Shown: positions 14,969 to 22,603 of the stretch, in pieces
Layout: each line of letters begins with the position of its first letter
How positions within the stretch are numbered: position 1 is the first letter of the stretch
DNA from: a virus
Virus record (IMG/VR): IMGVR_UViG_3300032242_001329
Coordinates: 1-25,291 of that record
Strand: one strand, 5' to 3'
Length of the DNA stretch: 25,291 bases
The notes under the pieces: generated by a model
The model's database searches: none
What the model saw: the letters and a program-made list of their open reading frames with translations, nothing else
What the model was told of the DNA's origin: nothing
Made by a program: the position numbers and the translations under genes

Positions 14969-15209
14969 CTTTTTTCACCTTTGTTTTACGTTTTGGTTTA
15001 GTTTCTGCCGTTGCTGGAATATTACTTACATGTCTGAGAATAGCACCTCGAACATCACGTAGTAATGCTTCGTCATCCCATTCCAATTTAGTAGTACCAT
15101 CTGGAAATGTTGTAACGGTCAAGTGACTACCTTTAACTACTGTGGGTTCTGTCATTTCTGCAATATCAGCAGATATAATAACATCTGTTTTCTTTTTACG
15201 TGTTACCAT
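14958..15209 (-). CDS. Small basic phage protein (83 aa)
   Basis: A short protein with charged, Lys-rich ends (TRKKK at the start, ETKPKRKTKVKKDGN at the end) around a small domain SHLTVTTFPDGTTKLEWDDEALLRDVRGAI. The charge pattern fits nucleic-acid contact. Function unknown. ATG 15209 follows the DpdA stop (15211) with one base between. Confidence 0.8.
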   Translation of the reverse strand: MVTRKKKTDVIISADIAEMTEPTVVKGSHLTVTTFPDGTTKLEWDDEALLRDVRGAILRHVSNIPATAETKPKRKTKVKKDGN

Positions 15210-15210
15210 A

Positions 15211-16842
15211 TTATTCTCCTATAGCTTCTTCAAGTGCTCTCAATTCGTCGTCATCTGGATTGGCTAGATCAATTTCTTCAACTGATGTGACTTGTTCAAT
15301 TTCAAACAAACTTCCAAAGGTGTTCTGAGCAGGACCACCTTGCAAGCGAGCACCTTCTAAACTACGTAGAAAAGGACCAGCTTTATCAATCATTTCAAAT
15401 GCTTCTGCCTTGGTCTTAGTATTAAACAAGTCTTCAACTAAACTAGAGAAATACAAGATATTACGTGGAACCCAATCGCTGTGTTCATCGCTCATGTCAG
15501 ATCCTTTAACTTTTTTCCATTGCTTCCAAGTTAGACGATCTTTAACTTTGGCAATCTCAATGTCCATTAACTGTTGAGCACGTTGCACAGCAACAATATG
15601 ACATTCAACATTATGCCCCATCATTAGTGCATAGGCAAAACTATCCCAACTTGTTTTATTTGGAATCTTACCTAGCTTGTTAAGACGTGGAACAATCTTA
15701 TAATGATCTTGATTTAGATGATCAAACTTGGCACCATTTAATTCAGCATCTGTTTTACGTTCGCCTAGATTGTAATAGGCAATGTCTGCCATTGTTAGTC
15801 TGCGGCCGATACTTGACTCGAATGGGAATGGGATGTCTGATCCTGATAGAGCCTTGTTGTCTGGGGCTTTGTCCATAATAACACTCCACCTTTTTGGCGT
15901 GTGCTGGGCGTTCGTATAGACAAGTCCGTGCGCTGTTGCAATAAACGGGCTGGCGCAGTCAAAAGATATGGTAATTTCTTCATTGATATGTTTCCTGATT
16001 TGTCTTTGAATTAACGTTAAGTAACAACTCCAGTCAAGTTGCGCTGTACCCAAGAAGTGGATCCAGTTTTTGCCCTTCAGCAAACCATCTTCCCGCAAGG
16101 TCATTAGACGCTTGAGAGTAATATCCATCTTGCACATGTTAGCACCACCGAAGGCCCAACCTTCTGCTTCACGCCCTGCATACTTACCATTAGGGTCGCT
16201 AAATTCTTTTACACCATTGTACCACTTCTCGGCAGTTTCCCAATCACCGCCTTGTAGAACATTGAGCCATTTAGTTTGACCTAGGCGATTCATTAAGAAG
16301 TAATCATTGTTATAACGTGTCTTATCTAGACAGTCTTCGAATGTTTTTAGTCCTGTCTTTGGGCTGTGAATATGATCACAGGCCCAGGTCGGAACGTCTA
16401 GCATCATTGACCAATCAGCAGTTACTTCCAACCACTCGAGAATCTTTTGACGAGTCTTAGTAGCTTCCTTGCCTTCAAAGTCTAACCAGTCAAACTTAAG
16501 AACACCCTTACCGATCTGATATCCACCGGAGTCACCTAGAATCATTGTGTTATTGCGATCACGTTGCTGGATCATAGACTCTTGAGTAAGACTCTTGTTA
16601 AGATCTAACTGTGCATGACCTGCAGAATACAAACCGTACTTATAGGTAAAGTAGCCTTGTTCTGGATTTAAGAAGTTCATACCTTCGATACCGCGATCAA
16701 ATCCGGCAGGAATACGATCGTCTGGGATAAACTTCTCTAGACGTTGTTTAGCAATATAGGTGCTGTAGAAACTACTGATAGCTGGCAAATAGACAGCATA
16801 GTCTTTCTGTAATGGTGTTAGGTTAACTTGTTGATGTGTCAT
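15211..16842 (-). CDS. dpdA: DpdA-like DNA 7-deazaguanine transglycosylase (TGT family)
   Basis: 543-aa protein with the TIM-barrel signature of tRNA-guanine transglycosylases: ILGDSGGYQIG at 101-111 (TGT DSGGFQ, Asp104), NVLQGG at 194-199 (TGT VQGG), GWAFGG at 228-233 (TGT GLAIGG), HFLGT at 262-266, and SFDCASP at 293-299. In the last, Asp295 aligns with the Asp that forms the covalent intermediate in TGT. TGT's zinc motif CxCxxC is absent. Phage DpdA enzymes replace guanine in DNA with a preformed 7-deazaguanine. With QueE and a QueD-like protein in the same block, the role fits. Start ATG 16842 overlaps the 123-aa gene end by 20 nt. An acidic tail ends the protein. Confidence 0.85.
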   Translation of the reverse strand: MTHQQVNLTPLQKDYAVYLPAISSFYSTYIAKQRLEKFIPDDRIPAGFDRGIEGMNFLNPEQGYFTYKYGLYSAGHAQLDLNKSLTQESMIQQRDRNNTMILGDSGGYQIGKGVLKFDWLDFEGKEATKTRQKILEWLEVTADWSMMLDVPTWACDHIHSPKTGLKTFEDCLDKTRYNNDYFLMNRLGQTKWLNVLQGGDWETAEKWYNGVKEFSDPNGKYAGREAEGWAFGGANMCKMDITLKRLMTLREDGLLKGKNWIHFLGTAQLDWSCYLTLIQRQIRKHINEEITISFDCASPFIATAHGLVYTNAQHTPKRWSVIMDKAPDNKALSGSDIPFPFESSIGRRLTMADIAYYNLGERKTDAELNGAKFDHLNQDHYKIVPRLNKLGKIPNKTSWDSFAYALMMGHNVECHIVAVQRAQQLMDIEIAKVKDRLTWKQWKKVKGSDMSDEHSDWVPRNILYFSSLVEDLFNTKTKAEAFEMIDKAGPFLRSLEGARLQGGPAQNTFGSLFEIEQVTSVEEIDLANPDDDELRALEEAIGE

Positions 16843-17194
16843 GTTCTTTACTTAATATTATTGTAGCATCTAATTGTTGTCTTGCCTTCTCTAAATTATC
16901 CAGAGCAATTTTAACAGCAGGATGATCTTTGGCTAACAATTGAATCTGAAATTCCTCGTCGCGTTTCTTACGAGCCCAGTCAAGTAATGCTTCTGCTTCC
17001 CCTGTTAGCGATATGCTGGCATAACTTGAGCCAATTTCTTTCCAGCCGATTCCGTCATACACTTCTACATTATTCATATTTGTGTTATAGCGCATCATAC
17101 CTGCCGATTGACTGCCGGGCGAAATATAGGGGTTACTGGAACTACCTCCAGTTATGGTAATATAACGCCCGCCTTGAGTTATGCCTTTGATCAT
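16823..17194 (-). CDS. Conserved phage protein, coupled to gp45 (123 aa)
   Basis: The N-terminal half is Gly/Ser/Asn-rich and beta-like (ITQGGRYITITGG, then MRYNTNMNNVEVYDGIGWKEI). The second half is helical with charged residues (ALLDWARKKRDEEFQIQLLA, then DNLEKARQQLDATIIL). I recall similar proteins in cyanophage-like genomes, sometimes thought structural because of the N-terminal repeat-like sequence, but no function is established. The start overlaps the gp45 stop as TAATG; the stop overlaps DpdA. Confidence 0.85.
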   Translation of the reverse strand: MIKGITQGGRYITITGGSSSNPYISPGSQSAGMMRYNTNMNNVEVYDGIGWKEIGSSYASISLTGEAEALLDWARKKRDEEFQIQLLAKDHPAVKIALDNLEKARQQLDATIILSKEHDTSTS

Positions 17195-17943
17195 TATGCT
17201 TGTGCTGGAATAATATATTTGTAGGTTGCAATGCCGCTGTCTAATTCAATCTGCATAGCGCCATCATTACTGAAACCAATTTTAGCATTATTAGCATCTG
17301 CAATCTTCAAGATGCTCAATACTGGCATAACAGGCCATGTCCATGCTTTGGTAATCTTACCAGTAACGCCTGTGGCAAATACAAACTCACCACCGTGACT
17401 TGCGGCATCGCCGAATGTAAAGATCAATTTGTCGCCATCTGTCTTAGCCAAGAATGTTGTGTGCTCTGTGTTAGCACCTGCTTGGAATTGGAAACGCTGT
17501 ACAGCACTGACTGTAGGAGCAACTTCAACGTGCCAGTTGACACCACGGAACTTGACAGTCTTCAACTTCTCGTTGATAATGTCTTGATTCATAAAACGGT
17601 AATCGTTCTTGAAGTCACCGTCTTTGTTTTCAAAGTGGAGACCAACCGGAATTTCTTCACCGTTGCGTTGACCTGTGACAACTTCAATCTTAGCATCTTC
17701 TTGATACTCTTTACCATCTACTAGATAGCGAAGTTTCTCAAGCTGTGGCATACCAAATGTACCAATCATGTCGGGATGTGGATTGGTAGTCTCTGCATAC
17801 ATGATAACGCTACGGTCATCTGCCATAGAGTCGATCAATGTTTTAGCTTCTGTTCCTGTAATTTTTACAATGTTCAAAAAGCCTAGTTTGTTGGTGTGAG
17901 CAACGATGTCTTGTAGGATGCTCTGCATCGGGTTTGTTGACAT
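17194..17943 (-). CDS. 45: Sliding clamp, DNA polymerase processivity factor (gp45-like)
   Basis: 249 aa, near T4 gp45 (228 aa). It is read as the trimeric clamp that tethers gp43 and serves as the late-transcription activator. Assignment rests on overall layout, which is beta-rich with two similar halves: an N-terminal helix QSILQDIVAHTNKLGFLNIVKI, a mid-protein VSAVQRFQFQAG, GDKLIFTFGD and the final MQIELDSGIATYKYIIPA. The neighbours gp43 and the T4-type late boxes support it. SD AAGGA (17955-17951) precedes ATG 17943. The clamp loader genes 44 and 62, next to 45 in T4, are absent here. Confidence 0.82.
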   Translation of the reverse strand: MSTNPMQSILQDIVAHTNKLGFLNIVKITGTEAKTLIDSMADDRSVIMYAETTNPHPDMIGTFGMPQLEKLRYLVDGKEYQEDAKIEVVTGQRNGEEIPVGLHFENKDGDFKNDYRFMNQDIINEKLKTVKFRGVNWHVEVAPTVSAVQRFQFQAGANTEHTTFLAKTDGDKLIFTFGDAASHGGEFVFATGVTGKITKAWTWPVMPVLSILKIADANNAKIGFSNDGAMQIELDSGIATYKYIIPAQA

Positions 17944-17965
17944 AATAATTTCCTTTATAACTTAT

Positions 17966-17994
17966 AGTTTATTTAGAAAATTGTAGAAAGTCAA
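17966..17994 (-). promoter_or_regulatory. Sigma70-like promoter for gp45
   Basis: -35 TTGACT (17994-17989) and a weaker -10 TAAACT (17971-17966) are 17 nt apart on the minus strand. The SD and ATG 17943 follow at normal distance. Confidence 0.6.
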
Positions 17995-18024
17995 TGATAT
18001 TTTCTTGTTTGGGTAAATAAAGTT

Positions 18025-18055
18025 GTCGATCGCGATACTGGAAATATCCATCGAC
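18025..18055 (+). other. Inverted repeat upstream of the HNH gene
   Basis: GTCGAT (18025-18030) pairs with ATCGAC (18050-18055), and inside it GATA (18034-18037) pairs with TATC (18045-18048) around a 7-nt loop. The structure lies upstream of the -35 of gp45, so it is not in the gp45 transcript. It could be a DNA site or a leader fold of plus-strand readthrough into the HNH gene. Confidence 0.45.
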
Positions 18056-18057
18056 TC

Positions 18058-18065
18058 TATAACTA
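18058..18065 (+). promoter_or_regulatory. T4 late-type box TATAACTA upstream of the plus-strand HNH gene
   Basis: TATAACTA matches TATAAATA at 7 of 8 positions and ends 15 nt before ATG 18081, with SD CGGAG between. The spacing equals that before the other HNH gene. Confidence 0.45.
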
Positions 18066-18080
18066 TACGGAGTTACAGCA

Positions 18081-18707
18081 ATGTATTTACAAAACAAATA
18101 TACCAAATGGTATCTTTCTATAATTTCTAATGCAAAATCTAGAACTTATTTAGAAGGATACAGCGAACTACACCATATCATTCCTAAAAGTCTAGGCGGA
18201 TCAAATGATCCTACGAACCTAGTCAGATTATCTGCTAGGGAACATTTTATTTGCCATATGCTTTTATCTAAAATGGTAGAAGGAGATAGCAAACGAAAAA
18301 TGGTATATGCTTGGTGGGCAATGGCTAACCAAAAACGCCCTGACCAAGATCGATACAAGATTAATTCTAGATTATATAACATTGTTAAATTCCATGCATC
18401 TAAAAATCATAGTAAGTTTAAACATACAGAAGATCATAAGAAAAAAATTAGCAAATTGCATACTGGAAAAATTGTTTCTGAAGAAACGAGAAAAAAGATG
18501 TCGAATAATGCTAAAAAACGTTCTTCTGATCATTATACAAAGATACAAGAAACTAGAAAAAATAATGGTTATGTTGCCTCGGCAGAAACAGGTAAAAAGA
18601 TTTCTTTAGCATTAACCGGTAAGAAACGCATCCTAACTGATGAACATAAGGCAAACATAAAATTAGCAGCACAAAACAGATCTAAAAAATTAATCAAAGC
18701 TGAATAA
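18081..18707 (+). CDS. HNH homing endonuclease with NUMOD3-like repeats, antisense between genes 45 and 43
   Basis: 208 aa. The HNH core is ELHHIIPKSLGGSNDPTNLVRLSAREHF at about 29-56 (key residues: the HH pair near 31-32, Asn at 42 and 46, and His near 55). Two NUMOD3-type DNA-binding repeats follow: EDHKKKISKLHTGK at about 117-130 and TGKKISLALTGKK at about 170-182. This is a typical free-standing homing endonuclease. It is on the strand opposite to its neighbours and overlaps the last 18 nt of the polymerase gene, so insertion next to gene 43's end is indicated. It is expressed from its own box 15 nt upstream. Confidence 0.9.
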   Translation: MYLQNKYTKWYLSIISNAKSRTYLEGYSELHHIIPKSLGGSNDPTNLVRLSAREHFICHMLLSKMVEGDSKRKMVYAWWAMANQKRPDQDRYKINSRLYNIVKFHASKNHSKFKHTEDHKKKISKLHTGKIVSEETRKKMSNNAKKRSSDHYTKIQETRKNNGYVASAETGKKISLALTGKKRILTDEHKANIKLAAQNRSKKLIKAE

Positions 18708-21359
18708 GCTATGGAATGTATTTGTTTCAGTTGTGGAATTGAGATCCCAGTCTAGAACACTGATGAGGTTATCTAGCTTGTTATTGATAATAGTAGCTTC
18801 CATTTCCGCATGATCGAATGGCAGTTCTTGGAACCATTTAGGTAAACGCAATTCATCTACAGGATATGCAATACTTGTATAACCTAATGGATTTGCCTTT
18901 ACCTTGCAGACAATAACTTTCATACCATCAACAATCTGTTGACTGTATTTGTCACCGTTCATACGCTTGAGCGTGTTCCAGTTGATACTAGCACGAACGT
19001 GTCCGGGCATATTGGCCTTGCCCTGTTTTTCTTCTTTCTTTTGATACTCGGCAATGTTGTTAGCACGTTTCGGACTGCCTTTCTCCCAACCTGGTCGGGA
19101 TTTAAACTCGGTTCTAAACTCTGTAATCATCTCTAGAATCTCTGACTCTTGAGCATTATTCAGAACTTTGGTTAGTACTTCTTCCAAGAACTTTTGCATG
19201 AATTCCGGAGTATCGCTACGCTTCAAATCCAACCCCATGGCCTTTATCTTACCTGGCTTGCCATCTACGTCTGCACGTTTGCCCTCTTTGTCATAATACA
19301 ATACAGCATAACGCTTCTTGGTAATAAACAGGCCTTTGATAGCAACAATTTCACGTCCTGCCTTAATAACTTCGCCACGGCTCTTTGGACAGTGATGTGC
19401 ATCTGACATGAACTGTGGGAATGTGCTATTAACTTCATCGGCAATGGTGTCATACAGTTGCACTACTGTGTTCTTATCCCAAGGTATCTGTCCTTTGGCA
19501 ATTTCGACCTTTAGTGAATTATAGGCACTAAAATATGCAGAGTCTGTGTCACCATAGATGATTGATTTTCCAACGTGGTCGTATTCTCCGGTGATAACCT
19601 CATTGATTTTAGCAGCCATATGTTTGGCAATTCCACGCCCTGTAAGGGTGGTTGATTGACCAATACGGTTATCAAAGAAACGACAACCAGCATTAAGAAT
19701 AGCACCGTATAAACTATTGAGGTTAATTTTTTTAACCAATTGACGTTTGTCCCAATATTCTTCTTCAATTTTATTCTCCGCTTTGATACATTCTTTTAGT
19801 TTGGCCTGCATCTCTTTACGTTCAGCATACCAACGTTTTAGCAAACCCGGAATAATACCTTCACGTTCGTGTGTAAAGATTGTTCCATTGGCGCTTAACA
19901 TCCAAGGCTTGTTACTCTCAAAGATCAGTTCATAGATCTGTGCGCCACTCATTACATCTGTTTCGCCATTCTCCCAATCGATGATGATATCGTGAGTGCG
20001 ATCTTTTGACATGACAAATTCGTACTCGTTACTGCCAAACTTGCCTTCCCATGCAGCCGCAAAGCTAGAACCTTTGGCAATTTTAGCGTCAATCTCTGCC
20101 TTGGTATAGTCTTGACGTAACTGCCCGACAATAGTCTCTGGACCCATATTAAGAGCACGAATAACTGACGGATACAGACTGTTAATGTCCATTGATCCGA
20201 TATAGTCATGCAGTCCCTTTTTAGGATATGCAACATATGCACCAGCCGCTTGGTTGTTGGCATCCTCATCGCGTTTAGGTCGACTTGGCACAATCAATCC
20301 ACGATGGTGAGCTTCGTTTACAATAGCTTGTTCTGTAACAGCAACAGCACCCATTGTGGTCTGTAGCAACACCGTGTTCTCGTGTGCAATGGTACAGGCA
20401 AGGTCCAGGAACTTTAGTTTCTTATCTAGCTTGTCCAACAGTGCAGTATCTTGCCTGTTGTATTCAATAAACTTACGGAAGTCATTGTTGTATAGTTGAT
20501 CCAATGTGCCTTCATAGACAGTCTTTGTTTCCCCTACTTCCATTTCTCCAATGGCGTCCAATCGGTAAGTATGGCGTTCTTCATATGTGTATTTGCGGTA
20601 CAGCTCGAGGCTGTCCAAATGAACACGACCAACCAGATCATAAGTAACAGCCGCTTTTCCATACTTCTCATACTCCCGTTTCTTTGGCATTTGGTCCCAC
20701 AAACAGAATCGGCGGGTATCCTCTTTACTCAAGACCTTTGTTACTCTATTTACTGTATATGGAATATCAAAGCCTTCACTGTTCCAGCCACTCAATACAT
20801 CACTGTCTTGGATTAGGTCTAGGAAAGTATCCAACATCTCGTGTTCTGTTTCAAACAGCATGGTGTTGGGGAAGTCTTTTACCTGTTCCTGTGCCTGCTC
20901 CATTGTTAGTGTCTTTGGTGGAACAGCAAGACATACTAGCGTATCCAACCATTGTAGGTGAACAGCAATCGCAGTAATTGGCATGAAAGCATCTTCGGGA
21001 GTGCTATAGCCACGTTCTGGATCGAAGTCCACCTCAATGTCGAAAAACGCTACGTTTAGTTTTGGAGCATCTTTGCCTAGATAGTTTTCTTCAAGACAGC
21101 GGAATACAGGATTGATATCGCTTTCGTATAGCTTATGTGCGCTGTGAATTTTCTGTTCTTTAATGAACTCTTTCCAGTTACGGGCTGTAACTTTTGAAAG
21201 GTTCTCTCCGTGAATGGATTTATACTTACCCCGTTGATCCGGGTAATAGAACATATACTTTGCAGGGTATTCTTGATACAACCTGCCTTTCTTTGGATCT
21301 CGTTCAATAACCTGAACGATATCCTTTTCTCGGTCCCACCGAGCATCTACATAACTCAT
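18690..21359 (-). CDS. 43: DNA polymerase, family B (gp43-like)
   Basis: 889 aa from ATG 21359 (MSYVDARWDREKD), preceded by GGGAG at normal spacing; an in-frame GTG at 21392 would add 11 residues. The 3'-5' exonuclease motifs are FFDIEVDFD, NSEGFDIPY and YNRQDT. The polymerase motifs are DINSLYPSVI (motif A), KINLNSLYG (motif B) and YGDTDS (motif C). So both activities look intact. The C-terminus ends FHSLFSFD, like the gp45-binding tail of T4-type polymerases. The HNH gene overlaps this tail on the other strand. It belongs to one transcript with the DsbA-like and membrane protein genes. Confidence 0.97.
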   Translation of the reverse strand: MSYVDARWDREKDIVQVIERDPKKGRLYQEYPAKYMFYYPDQRGKYKSIHGENLSKVTARNWKEFIKEQKIHSAHKLYESDINPVFRCLEENYLGKDAPKLNVAFFDIEVDFDPERGYSTPEDAFMPITAIAVHLQWLDTLVCLAVPPKTLTMEQAQEQVKDFPNTMLFETEHEMLDTFLDLIQDSDVLSGWNSEGFDIPYTVNRVTKVLSKEDTRRFCLWDQMPKKREYEKYGKAAVTYDLVGRVHLDSLELYRKYTYEERHTYRLDAIGEMEVGETKTVYEGTLDQLYNNDFRKFIEYNRQDTALLDKLDKKLKFLDLACTIAHENTVLLQTTMGAVAVTEQAIVNEAHHRGLIVPSRPKRDEDANNQAAGAYVAYPKKGLHDYIGSMDINSLYPSVIRALNMGPETIVGQLRQDYTKAEIDAKIAKGSSFAAAWEGKFGSNEYEFVMSKDRTHDIIIDWENGETDVMSGAQIYELIFESNKPWMLSANGTIFTHEREGIIPGLLKRWYAERKEMQAKLKECIKAENKIEEEYWDKRQLVKKINLNSLYGAILNAGCRFFDNRIGQSTTLTGRGIAKHMAAKINEVITGEYDHVGKSIIYGDTDSAYFSAYNSLKVEIAKGQIPWDKNTVVQLYDTIADEVNSTFPQFMSDAHHCPKSRGEVIKAGREIVAIKGLFITKKRYAVLYYDKEGKRADVDGKPGKIKAMGLDLKRSDTPEFMQKFLEEVLTKVLNNAQESEILEMITEFRTEFKSRPGWEKGSPKRANNIAEYQKKEEKQGKANMPGHVRASINWNTLKRMNGDKYSQQIVDGMKVIVCKVKANPLGYTSIAYPVDELRLPKWFQELPFDHAEMEATIINNKLDNLISVLDWDLNSTTETNTFHSLFSFD

Positions 21360-21402
21360 ATTTTTCTCCCTTGTGTAATTTGCGGCATACACATACCTCG
21401 AT

Positions 21403-21420
21403 GATCAATTATGGCTGATC
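21403..21420 (-). other. Small hairpin in the polymerase leader
   Basis: On the minus strand GATCA (21420-21416), an 8-nt loop GCCATAAT, then TGATC (21407-21403). The 5-bp stem and 8-nt loop copy the geometry of the T4 gp43 translational operator, but the loop differs and it lies 43 nt before ATG 21359, not over the SD. It could be chance. Confidence 0.3.
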
Positions 21421-21429
21421 CTACCATTC

Positions 21430-21726
21430 TTAAAAATATTTAGCCAACATTCTAACTAGGCCAACAGAATCTATACTAACCAGCAGGATGTAGTTAGCCA
21501 ACATACCAAAAGATTTCCTAGTCCAAGCAGCCCAAGCATAGAGACCGCAGCCGAGGATCCATACAGGATAGAGAGATAGTAGGGGCGGATTGGGGACTGT
21601 AATAGCCATTGTAATCGAACACCCAATGCTAATGCCCCAAGCAAGCAGCTCAATGCAGAAGCGAAAAGGATTAGTACGGTAGTCATCTTTGATCCAGTCT
21701 AATGTTGGCTTGAATATTTCGATCAT
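21430..21726 (-). CDS. Small membrane protein (98 aa) upstream of the polymerase
   Basis: Hydrophobic stretches around FCIELLAWGISIGCSITMAI and LSLYPVWILGCGLYAWAAW, with a possible third near MLANYILLVSIDSVGLV, predict two or three membrane helices. The N-terminus is charged (KPTLDWIKDDYRTNPFRF). I recall this pattern from uncharacterised cyanophage proteins; function unknown. It overlaps the DsbA-like gene as ATGA and lies 70 nt upstream of gp43. Confidence 0.82.
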   Translation of the reverse strand: MIEIFKPTLDWIKDDYRTNPFRFCIELLAWGISIGCSITMAITVPNPPLLSLYPVWILGCGLYAWAAWTRKSFGMLANYILLVSIDSVGLVRMLAKYF

Positions 21727-21995
21727 TGATCCTCACGACGGAAGCTGTGACCACTGATGTCCACAATAGTTTCCAAGTCGTCAAATTCGCGGAACACTTG
21801 ATCCCATGTATCTTTCTGTGCAATCTTAATTGCCTTCTTGATAACGCTGGGCTTGACTTCTAGTTCTTCTGCTACAGCTTTGATTGTTTCGTTGAGACCT
21901 TCAGTAAGATCTTGAATCTCTTGCATGACTGTCATGCCTTCTGCAACAATTTGTTTAATTTTGGCTTGCTCTGGGGCGCCGAACGCTTTACTCAT
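21723..21995 (-). CDS. DsbA-like small helical protein (90 aa), tentative
   Basis: A 90-aa helical protein; the segment ELEVKPSVIKKAIKIAQKD then WDQVFREFDDLE resembles in layout the late-transcription enhancer/DNA-binding protein DsbA of T4 (89 aa). Size, helix-rich character and the charged central helix agree, but identity is low by eye and I cannot confirm it. It is the first gene of the unit ending in gp43, with SD AAGGAG (22008-22003) and a consensus promoter directly upstream. Confidence 0.5.
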   Translation of the reverse strand: MSKAFGAPEQAKIKQIVAEGMTVMQEIQDLTEGLNETIKAVAEELEVKPSVIKKAIKIAQKDTWDQVFREFDDLETIVDISGHSFRREDQ

Positions 21996-22002
21996 AAAAA
22001 AT

Positions 22003-22035
22003 CTCCTTGTTAGCTAGTATACGCTATACAAGGAG
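22003..22035. promoter_or_regulatory. 33-bp imperfect palindrome over the -10 (operator candidate)
   Basis: CTCCTTGT (22003-22010) and ACAAGGAG (22028-22035) are a perfect 8-bp inverted repeat; inside, TAGC and GCTA continue it with a one-base offset. The centre (about 22019) falls on the -10 of the DsbA-gp43 promoter, and one arm is the SD itself. This fits a dimeric repressor site, possibly a host or phage regulator. Confidence 0.5.
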
Positions 22036-22044
22036 CAGTGTCAA
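22016..22044 (-). promoter_or_regulatory. Sigma70-type promoter for the DsbA-membrane-gp43 unit
   Basis: TTGACA (22044-22039), 17 nt, TATACT (22021-22016) on the minus strand. Predicted transcription start near 22009, so the leader starts at the SD and is only about 14 nt. Confidence 0.8.
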
Positions 22045-22052
22045 TGTTTATT

Positions 22053-22595
22053 TTACAAACGAGCGTCTATAATATTCCAATTTATAATTTTCCACTGATT
22101 ATTCAAATAACCTTTCTTGTCCGCTTGGTAATCTAATGCCCAGGCATGCTCCCACCAATCTATCAACAGTATGATATCATTTTTAACTTGGTGATTGACA
22201 ATGGTTTTGATTTCACCATTCTTGGCAAGATATACCCATCCGCTGCCCTGTATACCCATGGCAGTTTTTTCAAACTTTTCTTTAAACTTATCGAAACTTT
22301 TAAAATGCTGGTCGATAAATTCTAGAGATTTACCAGCAGGAGCATTTGATCCTTTTGGTGGTTGCATTTGTGGAAAATAAATGCTGTGTAGGAAAGCTCC
22401 GGCTTCGTTAAAATCCAGATCACCTTCTCCGGCATTAAATCTATCTACATAGGCTTTGTATAATTTGCCATAATGATAATCTATGGCCTGTTTACTCAAA
22501 CTACGACCAAGACCGTCGCGAGCATAGGGCAAGGCAACTTGTTCTAATTTTTTAATTACTCTACCTTCTTGCAGTTGTTTTATAAAGTTATACAT
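22053..22595 (-). CDS. Superoxide dismutase, Fe/Mn type
   Basis: 180 aa. It dismutates superoxide. Ligands visible by alignment with E. coli MnSOD: His in AIDYHYGK, His in AGAFLHSIYF, Asp in LIDWWEHAW and His in that same segment. GSGWVYLAKNGE and LDYQADKKGYL are canonical. The outer-sphere pair usually His-His (30, 31) reads Leu-Tyr, while the gateway Tyr is kept. A Gly instead of Gln before the second ligand and Gln in NHQV look MnSOD-like. The first 18 or so residues (MYNFIKQLQEGRVIKK) are an extension absent in normal SODs. It follows the HNH gene by 8 nt. Confidence 0.88.
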   Translation of the reverse strand: MYNFIKQLQEGRVIKKLEQVALPYARDGLGRSLSKQAIDYHYGKLYKAYVDRFNAGEGDLDFNEAGAFLHSIYFPQMQPPKGSNAPAGKSLEFIDQHFKSFDKFKEKFEKTAMGIQGSGWVYLAKNGEIKTIVNHQVKNDIILLIDWWEHAWALDYQADKKGYLNNQWKIINWNIIDARL

Positions 22596-22603
22596 GGATA
22601 TAT

